Source: Lottia gigantea (taxonomy: Eukaryota; Mollusca; Gastropoda; Lottiidae). From it: 64,000 nt of DNA. The position numbers and the translations under genes were made by a program. Numbering within the stretch: position 1 is the first letter of the stretch; the number at the start of each line of letters is the position of its first letter. Positions 13,771 through 24,900 of this stretch are shown here, one piece after another. Under the pieces are notes generated by a model. The model searched no databases. It was not told where the DNA came from and saw only the letters and a program-made list of their open reading frames with translations. The DNA is taken from contig NW_008708797.1 in NCBI RefSeq assembly GCF_000327385.1, positions 910,024-974,023 on the forward strand, given 5' to 3'.

Positions 13771-14642
13771 TCACATATTTCTTGATATTTCTCAGGGAAA
13801 CAGAATTTGTAGATCATGAAAGCAGTTGAATTATCACTTAAATGTATTTCTCTGTAAAATAAATTAATATTTGAAATCAGATATGTGCTTTTTGTTGAGA
13901 GTCAATAAACCTAAGTCTGATGGTGATGATCACTGAACTAGATTTGGACTAAGGCCTGTGCTTTCTATGAGTTATATTCTCATTTCACCTTAACACTGAA
14001 CTAGAGGCCTAATTTTATAAACTTTACAACTTTCTTACAGGGATAGTCTTCTTAAAGTTTGTTTTACTTACTCATAGAACTCATTTTAAATAGATGTATA
14101 ACTAATACCGCTGTTCTATTTAGTTCAGTTGGTATATTTAAAATACATTAAAAAAGGGATGATTATAATCTGGGAGTACCGACTGATCACGATCATATGA
14201 AAGGAATAACAACATCTGATATACACTAGACATTTGCAATGAAAGATATTCAAGAAGTTTCCAAGCTTTTATGAGTACATAACAGACAATTATTTGCACC
14301 ATCAGGGTTTTCCTATGACTGCAGAAAAATGTGACCAGATATTATGGGGAAATATAACAAAGACTTGATAACCTTTTTTGAATTCCTTAACAAGTGTATA
14401 CAAAATTTAGTTTTATATTTTTGATTTTGATTCTGTACCCTTAACATACTCATTGTATTAAACAAGATAAGTGCAAGATAAAGACCAATACTCCACAAAG
14501 GTGTAAAAACAAGAAATATTTATACAAATTCTTTTAACAAAGTTTCAATAGAATTCACAATCATTCCAACATTATTAAATTTGAAATCTGTCACACCTTT
14601 ACAACGTCATATCAGTCCACATAAATATTGAACAACTTTCTT

Positions 14643-15538
14643 TCATGTCTTTTTTGCATCACTGTTCAATTTCTTTTCAACTTGACCCTCTAATTCTTTT
14701 TTTATCATTCTGTCATAGGCATCTCTATTGTCCTTTGAATTGTATTTTCTGTTTAACTCTCTCTGTAATGATAAAATAATAAAAGATGCCCACTAAACTG
14801 ACTAGTTTCTTGCTGATTTTTAGATATAAATCCTTCATAATGTACCCACAATCAAAACGCCAAGTTCATGGCACGAAAACTATCACCATTTTTGGGCAAA
14901 CAGGAGATTTTGACAAGATCTCTCAAAAACAGTCTCATTATATCATTTGACATTACCTCTATTCGTAAACAGCTATCAAGAGCTTTTCTATGCCTGTCAC
15001 AAAATCCAAAATACTTCATATACCAATGCTGAAATTGAAATATGTATAATTTACTTATAAGATGATCAGGAATAATACATCTTGAAAGGAGTTAAATCTC
15101 TTGAGGTACTTTTTGTATATGTACTTGATATTATTATTATGTTATTGATATAAGAGAAGGTCATAAATGCTCATTGAAACTGTCTTCACTTCTACTAGCA
15201 GATTGATTGCAATCAACTGAGTCTAAATTTTCTACAAACTATCTGGCTTGTTATCTGAATACTTTTGTAAGGTTATTAATGTTTAGACCATGTAGACCAC
15301 TTTTAGTTCCCATAGGCCTAAATCTGAATCTGATCTAGTACGGATAGAAAACCAAAAATCTGACAAAATACAACATTACAACTACACAAGTGAAGTAGGC
15401 CCAGAGAAAGAGTTAGTTTAGGCCTATTTACGAAGATTTATTAAAAAAAAAAAATCAAATTACATCTTGAAAGCACTGTTTATATGTCGTTATCTTCGAA
15501 TTGCATTCTTCTGTATGCAAATAAGAGTGGAGAGGCAT
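14643..15538 (-). CDS. CMC2: COX assembly mitochondrial protein 2 (CMC2), 3 exons
   Basis: Minus-strand exons 15538-15464, 15028-14957 and 14762-14643 join in phase 0 to an 88-residue protein (human CMC2 is 79). Seen: MPLHSYLHTEECN at the start, matching the family LHTEEC motif; Cys12 and Cys22; then FGFCDRHRKALDSCLRIE, a twin Cys-x9-Cys arrangement; and a lysine-rich tail ending DAKKT. CMC2 is a small twin-CX9C protein of the mitochondrial intermembrane space needed for cytochrome c oxidase assembly; its fold depends on two disulphides. Every exon is at most 120 nt, so the gene is easily missed. It lies tail to tail with the ECI-like gene. Confidence 0.87.
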
Positions 15539-15739
15539 TTTCTTAGGTTGATATATTTAACAATTCCAGTAAGCTGCATATATTTATTTACAAGGTTATG
15601 TAAAAAGTATACTTCCGGTGTTAAGAACGTCATCAAATGCTGGGTATGGAATCAGACCACAACAGATTACTCCTCTTCTGCATTATCGGTGAACAGTATA
15701 CAGTTCTGTGGTGAAAGTTACGCTAGCGCCCTGCAACAT

Positions 15740-16060
15740 ATTCAGCTTACCGAGCTAGGGGTGGGGAGACCAGTGGCTTACGCAGGATTTATTCAAAGGG
15801 GTCGAACCGAAGGTGCGAATCCGATTGCAGAGTAGGCCGTTTATCGAGAATTGCCGAATGCTGTTCTTTATCTAAAAAATAGTCCGAGAAACCTCTGCCT
15901 TATCTTGGTAGAGGACTCTGATTCGCTGGCGTACAATCCAATCAAATCGCTTCATTCCGTGATACAAGAATAGTGGCTATAGCCTATTGCAGTCAAGGTG
16001 AAAGTACAAAGTTCGTAGTAGCTTGACGTGGTGAAGATGACTTCAGAAATGATAAATGCC
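15740..16060. repeat. Dispersed repeat fragments upstream of CMC2
   Basis: AGTGGCTTACGCAGGATTTATTC near 15771 resembles a common invertebrate transposon terminus (AGTGGCGTACGCAGG). The stretch about 15890-16040 matches about 46965-47105, sharing CTCTGATT, a TACAATCCAA(T/C)CAAATCGCT core and ATTGCAGTCAAGG. These are decayed dispersed elements without coding capacity. Confidence 0.5.
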
Positions 16061-18141
16061 AATATAGGCCTATTATTCTCTTTTAACTCTAAAAATGAGA
16101 CAACGGCTGGTATTCAAATTTTGCTGCGTGTCCCTGTTAAAGCGACCTTGTTATCAAAGTATTTGATTTCCCAGCTGATTGAGGCCGGATTCAGCCGTCC
16201 GTATTAATTTTCTTAATGAAAACACCTTGTGTTGAATATCAAGGCCTCAATGGTAGACCCCCCTTAAAAATTTAGATGACTTTAATGACTAAAGTCCCCC
16301 TTCAAAAAATACAACATACTTGAATGTATTCTGATTATAAATGTTCAATAAAAGAACTTAATTAAAGAAGATATGCACTGGTCTACATCCCGGGTCTAAG
16401 ATCATAGCTCTAAATTGTCATATATTGTCAATATATTTACATGCATGTTGCATGTTATTTTGAAGATGTTACATTGTTTATTCGTGACGACTACTTGCAT
16501 AAGGGTTTTCAACTATATAGTTGAAAAAAAAATAACCTACTCGACGACGACTGTTGAATAAAATACCACTGACGATTTCGACTTATTGTGACGACTTCGG
16601 AGCCTACTCAATAGGTTGAAATCGAGACATGCCAAATTGAGAAAATGTAATGATAGACGACCAAAGTAAATACAAAATCGGTTATCGGTTAAAAAAAAAA
16701 TCTTACGAATGAATGTATTCTGAAATCCAATACTTTTCTTTCGGAAAAGCGCTTCGGACACCAAAAATCATGCTCCTTTGCTTGGAAAGCATGCAAATAT
16801 TTAAACTACTATCGATAACTGTTCATACCCCTTTTCGGTGTTTTTAAGGTATCGTTAGCGCCTTATCTTGTTATCTCTTTAATTTTGCCAACGAAATAAG
16901 AGCAATATATATTATGATTAGAACCAGATTTTAGGTCCATTCGTTAATCTACTTTATCTGCTATAATAGGTAATATTCTGTAGTACGCAAACTCTGCAAG
17001 ATGCAGAAACAAGAGATGGGCGAAAATTAAGACATTGTATTTGTAAATAATCTCCTGATAAGTCTAAATTTGTTTCACAGAAAGAATTTCCATTTGTTTT
17101 TTAAATGATCTTACTTTATGATGTTCTTGTGATATTTGTTTTCAACCGTGTGGACTATGATCTCCCCGCTATATTATCCTAAAGGAATACTTTAAGGATG
17201 ACAAAATTGAAATTTTTAAACTTGGCCAAAATGAGTATAATTATTCATCAGTTGGACTTACCAGGTGCCATGACTAAAGGATAGAATCTCTATATAACAT
17301 GATATATATATCCATGGTTCAAAATTACTTAGATTAATGGATTACTTGTATTAAATTTTATCGATTTATTGAATTATATAGGGAGATTCTGTCGTATATT
17401 TTGACACCAGGAAAGTCCATTGATGAACAAAATTTTAGGCCAATTTTAAAAAAATTCAATTTTTTGATCATCCTATAATAGTATTACCATCAACCTTTGC
17501 TTGGCATGAGTCATGATGCCCTTTGTCCGTTGGACAATGTGATATTGTGATCGACGCAGAAACATTCTGTGATGGTGGTACTGAGGAAGTTGTTCGTTTC
17601 TATGGGTTGCTTATACCGCCAAACTGCACAGAGGCTCAAGGATCGCTGGAGTAATTAGTATTTTCTCGGTTTGGATCTCCTATAAGACATGAAAAAAACA
17701 AATCATAAATAAGTTTTAAGTGATAAACATTGATATAATGCAAAACTTTATGTCTACATACCTAGTAGGCATGGTTGAAATGACTCCTGAGCTTGTTTCA
17801 AAAATGAAGGGCTTATAATTTAAACTTTATTCGTAATTCGATTTTTCTGAAATTTTATGTTATTTTACAACAGATCCAGATATTACATATAATGGCATCA
17901 AGCAAATTCACTACTCCCGGTTGAGAGATACCAAAATTGATGTCTTAAATAATTTAACAATATAAAGAAATTTAAACATATTATAACAACAAGGACGTAT
18001 ATTAAACATACTAATATATACCATATACCACTACATAACAATAAACTTTTTATTGACATAACAACTTTATAACAGAGTAAACAGTAGATAAGCTTTATCA
18101 AATAAGCTATTGTTCCGTTAATTGATAAATAATATTCTCTT
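16061..18141. other. Gene-free stretch with an element copy at 17190-17490
   Basis: No exon chain was found. The part at 17190-17490 is a diverged copy of the element also seen at 8225-8490, and its first part resembles the TTAA-flanked MITE at 52893-53513. The 75- and 102-codon minus-strand frames here (16537-16764 and 17898-18206) have no family features, and the second overlaps a MITE copy. Confidence 0.55.
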
Positions 18142-18486
18142 CCTTTAATACTACGTCTTAGAATAAACATAAATTTAAAAATTTTAAACTTGGCCAATAA
18201 GAGCATATATTCATCAGTAGATATACCTGGTACATAACAGGACCCTTATATAATCCGATAAATCCAAAAAACTTAATAAAGATGCAATTAACTATTGAAA
18301 AACGCCTAATATGATTAAGCGTTTTTCAATAATGCCTTATTTTTATGAATTTTCAAATTTTCTAGATTTTACAGGGATTCTGTGGTAACTTTATGACACC
18401 AGGTAAGTTCACTGGTGAATATACTCATATTGACCATTCTTGAGAATTAAATTTTATGTTCATTCTAAGACGTAGTATCACTTTAA
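18142..18486. mobile_element. TTAA-type MITE, short copy
   Basis: The left end TACTACGTCTTAGAATAAACAT is complementary to the right end ATGTTCATTCTAAGACGTAGTA. The same ends bound the longer copy at 52893-53513. Internal landmarks are shared: TTGGCCAATAA with CATCAGT, and a self-complementary stretch containing AAGCG. The left TTAA flank and first bases are eroded. Non-coding. Confidence 0.75.
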
Positions 18487-18804
18487 ATATGGGACGAGTG
18501 TTGGTTGTGAAAAATGCAACGGTAGAGCACATCACAACCCGTCTCTGGTAGAAGCCCAGAATCCCTTCTCTGGTAGATATTTTGACAATTATTTCAACTG
18601 TCAAAATAATGTGCGATTCAACAAGCTCTAGCCTATATCTCAGCAAATTTTTACCTACCTACCCACGCTACGCCCCTTTGAAACAAATACAAAAATTAAT
18701 ATTATTAAAGACAATAATGCTTTTTATATTATATTACACCTGCTATCTGAAATACAACGTTGAAGCCCAGCATATTATTGTTAAATGCTACCAATAACTG
18801 AACA

Positions 18805-19222
18805 GATCTGTAAATAATGCTGTGCTCCCAATTACTGGAGTTTAGTCTGTAAATAATGCTGTACTCCCACTTACTGGAGTATACAGTCTGTAAATAATTC
18901 TGTGCTTCCAATAACTGGAGTTTACAGTAAGTAAATATTACTGTGGTCCAAATAACTGGAGTATACAGTCTGTAAATAATGCTGTGCTCCCAATTACTGG
19001 AGTTTAGTCTGTAAATAATGCTGTACTCCCAATTACTGGAGTTTAGTCTGTAAATAATGCTGTACTCCAAATAACTGGAGTATAGAGTCTGTAAATAATA
19101 CTGTTCTGCCAATAACTGGGGTATTCAGTCTATAAATAGTACTGTGCTCTCAATTACTGAAGTATACAGTCTGTAAATAATCCTGTGCTCCAAATTACTG
19201 GAGTATACAGTCAGTAAATAAT
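18805..19222. repeat. Minisatellite, about 41-bp unit, about 10 copies
   Basis: Tandem units of 38-41 bp begin GTCTGTAAATAATGCTGT, followed by a CTCCCAATTACTGGAGT box that can pair with itself (ACTCC...GGAGT), then TATACA or TTTA. Copies differ by a few substitutions. A 127-codon minus-strand frame across the array arises from the repeat and is not a credible gene. Confidence 0.85.
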
Positions 19223-20025
19223 GATCACAGATGGTAGCTTACTCAAAGGTGTAATTAGCTCAGCTAGTTAATCATTGATAAAAAAAAACCATATCATACA
19301 ATCAGTATAACAATTCAGAATACAGTATGGAATTGTTTCTGTTATCTATATTAAATTGCACATTCTAGGTTTTGACTAAAGGTTAGATAAAAAGTTTTAC
19401 TTTGAAACAGCCATTCAGGAGTAATGATCAACATTCTGCTACCTGTATCATTATGCAATTTTAGACAGATGATGTTACATAATATCAGAGTACACCTTAT
19501 AGGAGATATATTCAAATAAGTTCACACTTAAAAACTGAATTCTAAGGGACAGGTGCTCCATTTTTCACCAACCGTACTTTAGCCTCAGAAACGGGAATTT
19601 TTTAGCAAAGCCAAGTAACAGTGTTCACAGCTCACCGTTAAAATTGAAGCCTTCAAAATCATGTGTCAAGAGCTAAACAAAGATTCAAGATTTAAGGACG
19701 TTAACCACTTCAATCAGCTACATTACCAAATATCACAGGTTTAAAGCTATAAATTAATAAATATTGAAACTACGAAGTAAAGAGTTAATTTTTATCCTAT
19801 TACCCAATATTGCAATAAGTATTGTATCATAACCCATGTATTGTGATACATATCATATTGTGGCATGATTGGCAATACACAGGACTAGGTAGAATAGAAC
19901 AATTTGGTACATTATTACCATGCTGTTCAAGTTTCTATCTTAATTTACATTGATAATGCTTTAAAATCAACCAAAAACATATAAATAATGAAAATTTGGT
20001 TCAAATACTCTGAGGTATACAATAT

Positions 20026-21297
20026 TTATTGTCTGAATAGGCGCTGTGAAGAAAATGACACTGGAATTTGTTTTCCAGAAACTTCTGGTAGATCACCCAT
20101 AAATCCAGACACTATATCAGTACCATTGGTTCCTTGCGTTGGGTCCCACAGATTATTTTTTTTTGAATTAGATGAATTGGCAGTTGTATACTTTAAAATT
20201 GCACCTTTCTTTTTAAGAGGAACCGTCATAGGGGATTTGGAAGAATTCATAATATTGCCTTTACCTATTAGGTAAGAATCATTTTGAATATTATCTGAAT
20301 TTTTCACATGTTGAGATTGCACACCCTCAAATACTATAGAAGAATCAACATGAATCTTAGGTGAATCATGAATGTTTTTGGCTTCAGAATCTTTGGAAAG
20401 TTCAACTGATTTCATTCTTTGCTTTGGAGTCACTTTCTCTAGAGGTCTTAGAGTTTGGGATGCTATACTGGAAGATATAGAGCAGGCATCATTATTACTA
20501 TCAACTACTTCAAATGAAACAACCATATTCTTAGACTTAGGTCGATATAAATGTTCATTTGATTGCTTTGTTACAATCTTTTTGTTTTGCATATTTTGTT
20601 TCACTTGATTTTCAACCTGATTTAACTTTGAATCTAAATTCTCCATAAATAAGTCACTGGCTGATTTTTGAAGAAACTCTGGATGGTAGGGAAGTAAGTT
20701 TTTAACTCTGTTAGCTCTTCGAGTCAATGCACCATCAGAGTTTGTACTTTGTGAACGTGCCTCAGATCTCATTCGAGGCACTCTTTTTTTGCTTCTGCTT
20801 TCCCTATTGTTTTTTGGACTGTGCTGACTTCCATTCAAAACCTTTTCTGGTTTATTTTTTCTTACGGTGTACCACTCACCATCAATTTGAGTAAACTTAT
20901 TCAACCTGTAAAGCGCATTATTTGGAACATATCTAAATGTAAGGGGTTCTACTGCTGCCCTCCAAAATTTTAAATAATGGTCACTGTCATCATCATTGAC
21001 ACATCTTACAATCCCATACATATCTGAGTTTCCAACAGGTTTACGCTTCCTAGAACTCTGCACATACTTGGGATATGGTGGTGAAGCTTTCCATCCTGAA
21101 ACAGCTTCAGACCAATCATCAGAAGAAATGGGTTTATTGAAAAAATACAAATTTTCTTCATCAGAAATTTCCAACAATTGTTCTGTCAGCTCTTTCGAAC
21201 CTGCTGCATATGGATTTTCTTTTTCTTCATTTTCAACACCAGTATTATAGATGGCATTTTCCTTTTCGTCTGTCACATTTTCATCTATATCATTCAT
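20026..21297 (-). CDS. Unrecognised 423-residue protein, apparently single exon
   Basis: A continuous minus-strand frame starts at an ATG at 21297 and ends TAA at 20026. I do not recognise the family. Seen: an acidic N-terminus (residues 1-50), then a compact, possibly folded block at about 55-150 containing SSDDWSEAVSGWKASPPYP, MYGIVRCVNDDDSDHYLKFW and GEWYTVRKNKP. The rest is long, polar and probably disordered, with basic clusters (RSKKRVPRMRS) that could be nuclear signals, and ends LFRQ. Base composition and length make chance unlikely. It stands head to head with TRPC4AP across about 650 bp. A possible AATAAA overlaps its stop codon. A spliced upstream extension cannot be excluded. Function unknown. 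Confidence 0.75.
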   Translation of the reverse strand: MNDIDENVTDEKENAIYNTGVENEEKENPYAAGSKELTEQLLEISDEENLYFFNKPISSDDWSEAVSGWKASPPYPKYVQSSRKRKPVGNSDMYGIVRCVNDDDSDHYLKFWRAAVEPLTFRYVPNNALYRLNKFTQIDGEWYTVRKNKPEKVLNGSQHSPKNNRESRSKKRVPRMRSEARSQSTNSDGALTRRANRVKNLLPYHPEFLQKSASDLFMENLDSKLNQVENQVKQNMQNKKIVTKQSNEHLYRPKSKNMVVSFEVVDSNNDACSISSSIASQTLRPLEKVTPKQRMKSVELSKDSEAKNIHDSPKIHVDSSIVFEGVQSQHVKNSDNIQNDSYLIGKGNIMNSSKSPMTVPLKKKGAILKYTTANSSNSKKNNLWDPTQGTNGTDIVSGFMGDLPEVSGKQIPVSFSSQRLFRQ

Positions 21298-21949
21298 CTC
21301 TAGATCTATTCCAACATCAGTTCAAGTCCATATTTCAAAATTTAAAATGTTTGATCCAGTAAAAAATAACATATCAACAAACAGGCTTTGTTGACATAAT
21401 ATCATACTGCACAATAAATCAAAAAATACAACAATGTATCACATTCATTGAAAAGTAGGTCACTGTTTATCAACACAGAGGAAATCTCAATTTCATTAAT
21501 GAATTTTGTCAGCGATTGAAAAATTACTCGGATTATATTATCCCATAAGATAATCTTTTCCCATATACACATGAAAGACATTTACTATTAATGAGATTTT
21601 CTAACGTTATCTGATTTCTTTACTCACGCACCTTGCAGTTTGCACGAATACCATAGGCAACGGTGTACGTCAAAGTTTCGTAGTGAAATAATGTGGAACG
21701 ATAGCCTATTATTTGATTATGTTCCCAATCGTATCAAAATTCAAAATAATTTTTTTATATTATTTACAATTAATATCGTCATATTTACTGTTCAGTTTTC
21801 TAGATACACATAGCATTCGAAACCAAAATTTTGGGCTTCCTCTGAACAAACTCGTGAAAAGCAAACTGCGCATGCACTTTCACTGCCCGCCTTGAGTTCA
21901 GTAAGGAACTCTTTCCCAATTTAGTCTTAGTTTTATTTCCAAATTCAAC
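21298..21949. promoter_or_regulatory. Shared upstream region of the divergent 20-kb gene and TRPC4AP
   Basis: The 652 bp between two oppositely facing start codons has no TATA box at an obvious position. TGCGCATGCA (21867-21876), about 75 bp before the TRPC4AP ATG, is close to the NRF-1 consensus, typical of bidirectional housekeeping promoters. That both genes use one promoter is an inference from spacing and this site. Confidence 0.5.
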
Positions 21950-24900
21950 ATGCTGCGCCGTAAAACACATAAAGGAAGCATGAAAAAATCAGTTTTCCTC
22001 TCCCACGAACAATGGCAGTATTCTGGGAAAAGTTACAAAAGAATTGGACAGGTCTGTATTAGTCTATATGAAACTATCACTTCATCCTCCATTTCGACAT
22101 TGAGCCCCTCTGCACTTTTGACCGAAACTGGCGAAAGGTCGGAACAGAGAAGATAAATATTTCTCTATACAGCAATTGGACATGGAGATGTTATTTGTCA
22201 TTAACTTTTAACATGGTTTCCATTTTTCATTCGGATTGATTGACTTGAGCCAAAAGTAAATATTTACATTTCTTCAAAATTCAATCAACAACAAAAAAGC
22301 AAGAATGCAGTCAATTTATCCACATATTATGTGATATAATTTTAAAAAGTTTGATTATGGTAATTGGTTGGATATAGTTCTGTTTCATGTATATCGTAGC
22401 TTATACTTTATTTATATTCGTTCAACCACTATAATTATAAACATATCAAAATCACAAATAGTATCAGGAGTTGTTTTAACAGGATTACTCAAAAGTAGAT
22501 ATTCATTACCCTAAAATTCCATGACTGATGTCAGCTTTCCCTCGCAAATAACTAAAGTCTGCAATTGTATGACCCAATTATCTTTTCATTGTGTAAATTA
22601 TAGTTTCCCTAACAATAAACATTGGTTTAGCAACTTCAGAATCTGTCGAAACAGATTTGGTTTTTTTTTGTTGCCAAAATACTTTGAGATGTGTCCACAA
22701 AAAGTTATTTTTCCATGCAATTAGGCAGCTGAATCATTAGTGTTAAAATTCATTCATAATCAAACCTCTGATTTTTTTCTTTCCTTAATTTTAGCTCCCA
22801 AGACACATTTTACCACAAATTTGTGATATAGAGCAGGTTGCAGAGTTGATTAGTGAATTGGAAGAGTTTAGTGTTCAAGTTGACTTTGAGACAGATGAAT
22901 GCATTCAAAAATTAAAGGTAGTCGAATTGAATAATTTTTGAAATCCTTAACTTCTGAAACCTTGTTGCTAAAGTAAATAAAAAATATGTTAAAACGAATA
23001 TAAAATATTTTTGATTACATGTTGTAATCACAAAGTACATTTTTGTTTTTTACAGAAACTTTAGTATTGTTACTTCACGTGCCTTAATGACCTTATCAAG
23101 TTAGTATGTACTAGTATTTATAGTACAGTAATTGAAACATAGAGATATTTTTTCAATTTCAACTCAGCATTTTAGAGGATCAGTTTGCTAAATAGATAAA
23201 CATTTTTTAAACACATGATATCAACTAGATTTGCCAAATTTTAAAACATTCATAGAATTTTGATCGCATTGTAATAGTTTCAAACTTTGATAGCTATTTA
23301 AGCTTAACAAACATGTTGTTAATTATATGTTGAATTTACTTTCAATTTAGATTTTATTGGGAAGGTTAATGAACTTTGAACCAAGAAGAACTCACGATGA
23401 AGGGCCACAAGATGAAGATCAGGATAAATTTGCTCAAAAGTTTTATGAATTAGGAGGAACAGAGGTAAGAATCAAGTCGTTGATGTCTGTGATCAATAGG
23501 TGTTCTTCTAGATGTGATGCTTTTTTTAGGCATGGTTTCTTACAAGTAACAGAATTTTTGTTGTTTCTCCAAGATAGTTCAGTATTATGAAACTGCTCAT
23601 CCAAATATTGATTTTCAACATTCCCCCATCAAATTAAGACTATCAAAAGTAAAGTTCTGATTCATATTGTCTTATTGTTTTGTTTGTTGTGCTATACAAC
23701 CATTGTGAGTACATTTTATTATTTCAGGTTTTAGTTAGAATTCTAATGTTTGGATCACTCTTCCCTAATCCTTACAGATCCAACAGAAGTAAGTTCAAAC
23801 CTGATACTGATACTTTTTACAAATTTACTCCTGAGGTCAACCTTTGCTTTAGCACTTTGGTTTAAGTTTTCAAACTTTAGCATTACTTATATCTTTAGAT
23901 ACATATTGAAAGGTGTCTTCTAGTGCTGTATAGAAGTATATAAATCAGCTCCTGTCAGACATGCAAGTTCTCAATTTAGAGTATCACAATTGACTAATTC
24001 CAGTTTAGATTAGATAAATTTGTTTTCTTTACAGTAATCACCGAATCGGAAAGAACATTAAGATTGAAAAGTTTAGTTTTAGAAGTTTTAGCCAAGTTAA
24101 CATCCACAGTAAGTGATTGTAATGCATTAATTTTTTATTTAATATCTCTGAAGTTTTGGTATTGACCATAAAGCATAGAAATAGAAGACTTATTTCTATT
24201 TTTACACCAACATTTCTTTAAGTGGATGTATATTTTCTTTGTCACCATTGACATTTTCTTGCAAATCTTCCAGAACAGGCGATTTCAACCTTTTTTTTTC
24301 ACTTCCCTTTGGGATCCTTTATAGATTGCATTGATTTGAGCTCTTTCTGTAGCTCTGTAGCTCTTAACTGATTTTGATAAAAAAAAATGATATGCGACAA
24401 TTTTTAAATTTTAAGCACAGTTTACCTATGAAACGTCCGGTATAGAAAATCTTTGGTTTTTTAACTGATTTTCTAAAAACTTGTTTCATGGCCACTTATT
24501 TTAACTGTTTTTATACTCTTTTTATTTCAGACTGTTGGAGAGAAAGTGACTACAGAATTAATGAAGAGTGATGACATTATGAACTATGTTTTTACACTAT
24601 TAGCACATCCAAAAACTTTTATTAGCTCTTGTCAATTAATAGAGGATATGTTACAATCTAAAAGAGATGTGCTTGATTTACATAGGATTAGTAAGTAACT
24701 TTGGTTGTTGGCTTATAAAGTTTGTTGCTTGCTTCTAGCAAGCTGACAGAGGGGTGCTGACAGAGAAAAAATGAGGAAATAGTACTCTGAAGAGTATGCT
24801 GAAAGTTTTTGGAAAGAAAGTATGAATTTAGCATGTGATTAACAATACTTGAAAGACTTGGATTCAGCCAGTTCAAACAAATTTTTTCATACAAATCATT

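Noticed and set aside
15467-15835. 122-codon plus-strand frame upstream of CMC2
   Set aside because: It overlaps CMC2 exon 1 on the other strand and a transposon-like terminus; no homology recognised.
17898-18206. 102-codon hydrophobic minus-strand frame
   Set aside because: It overlaps a MITE end; hydrophobicity is expected from AT-rich sequence.
18729-19112. 127-codon minus-strand frame
   Set aside because: It arises from the 41-bp minisatellite and has no family features.
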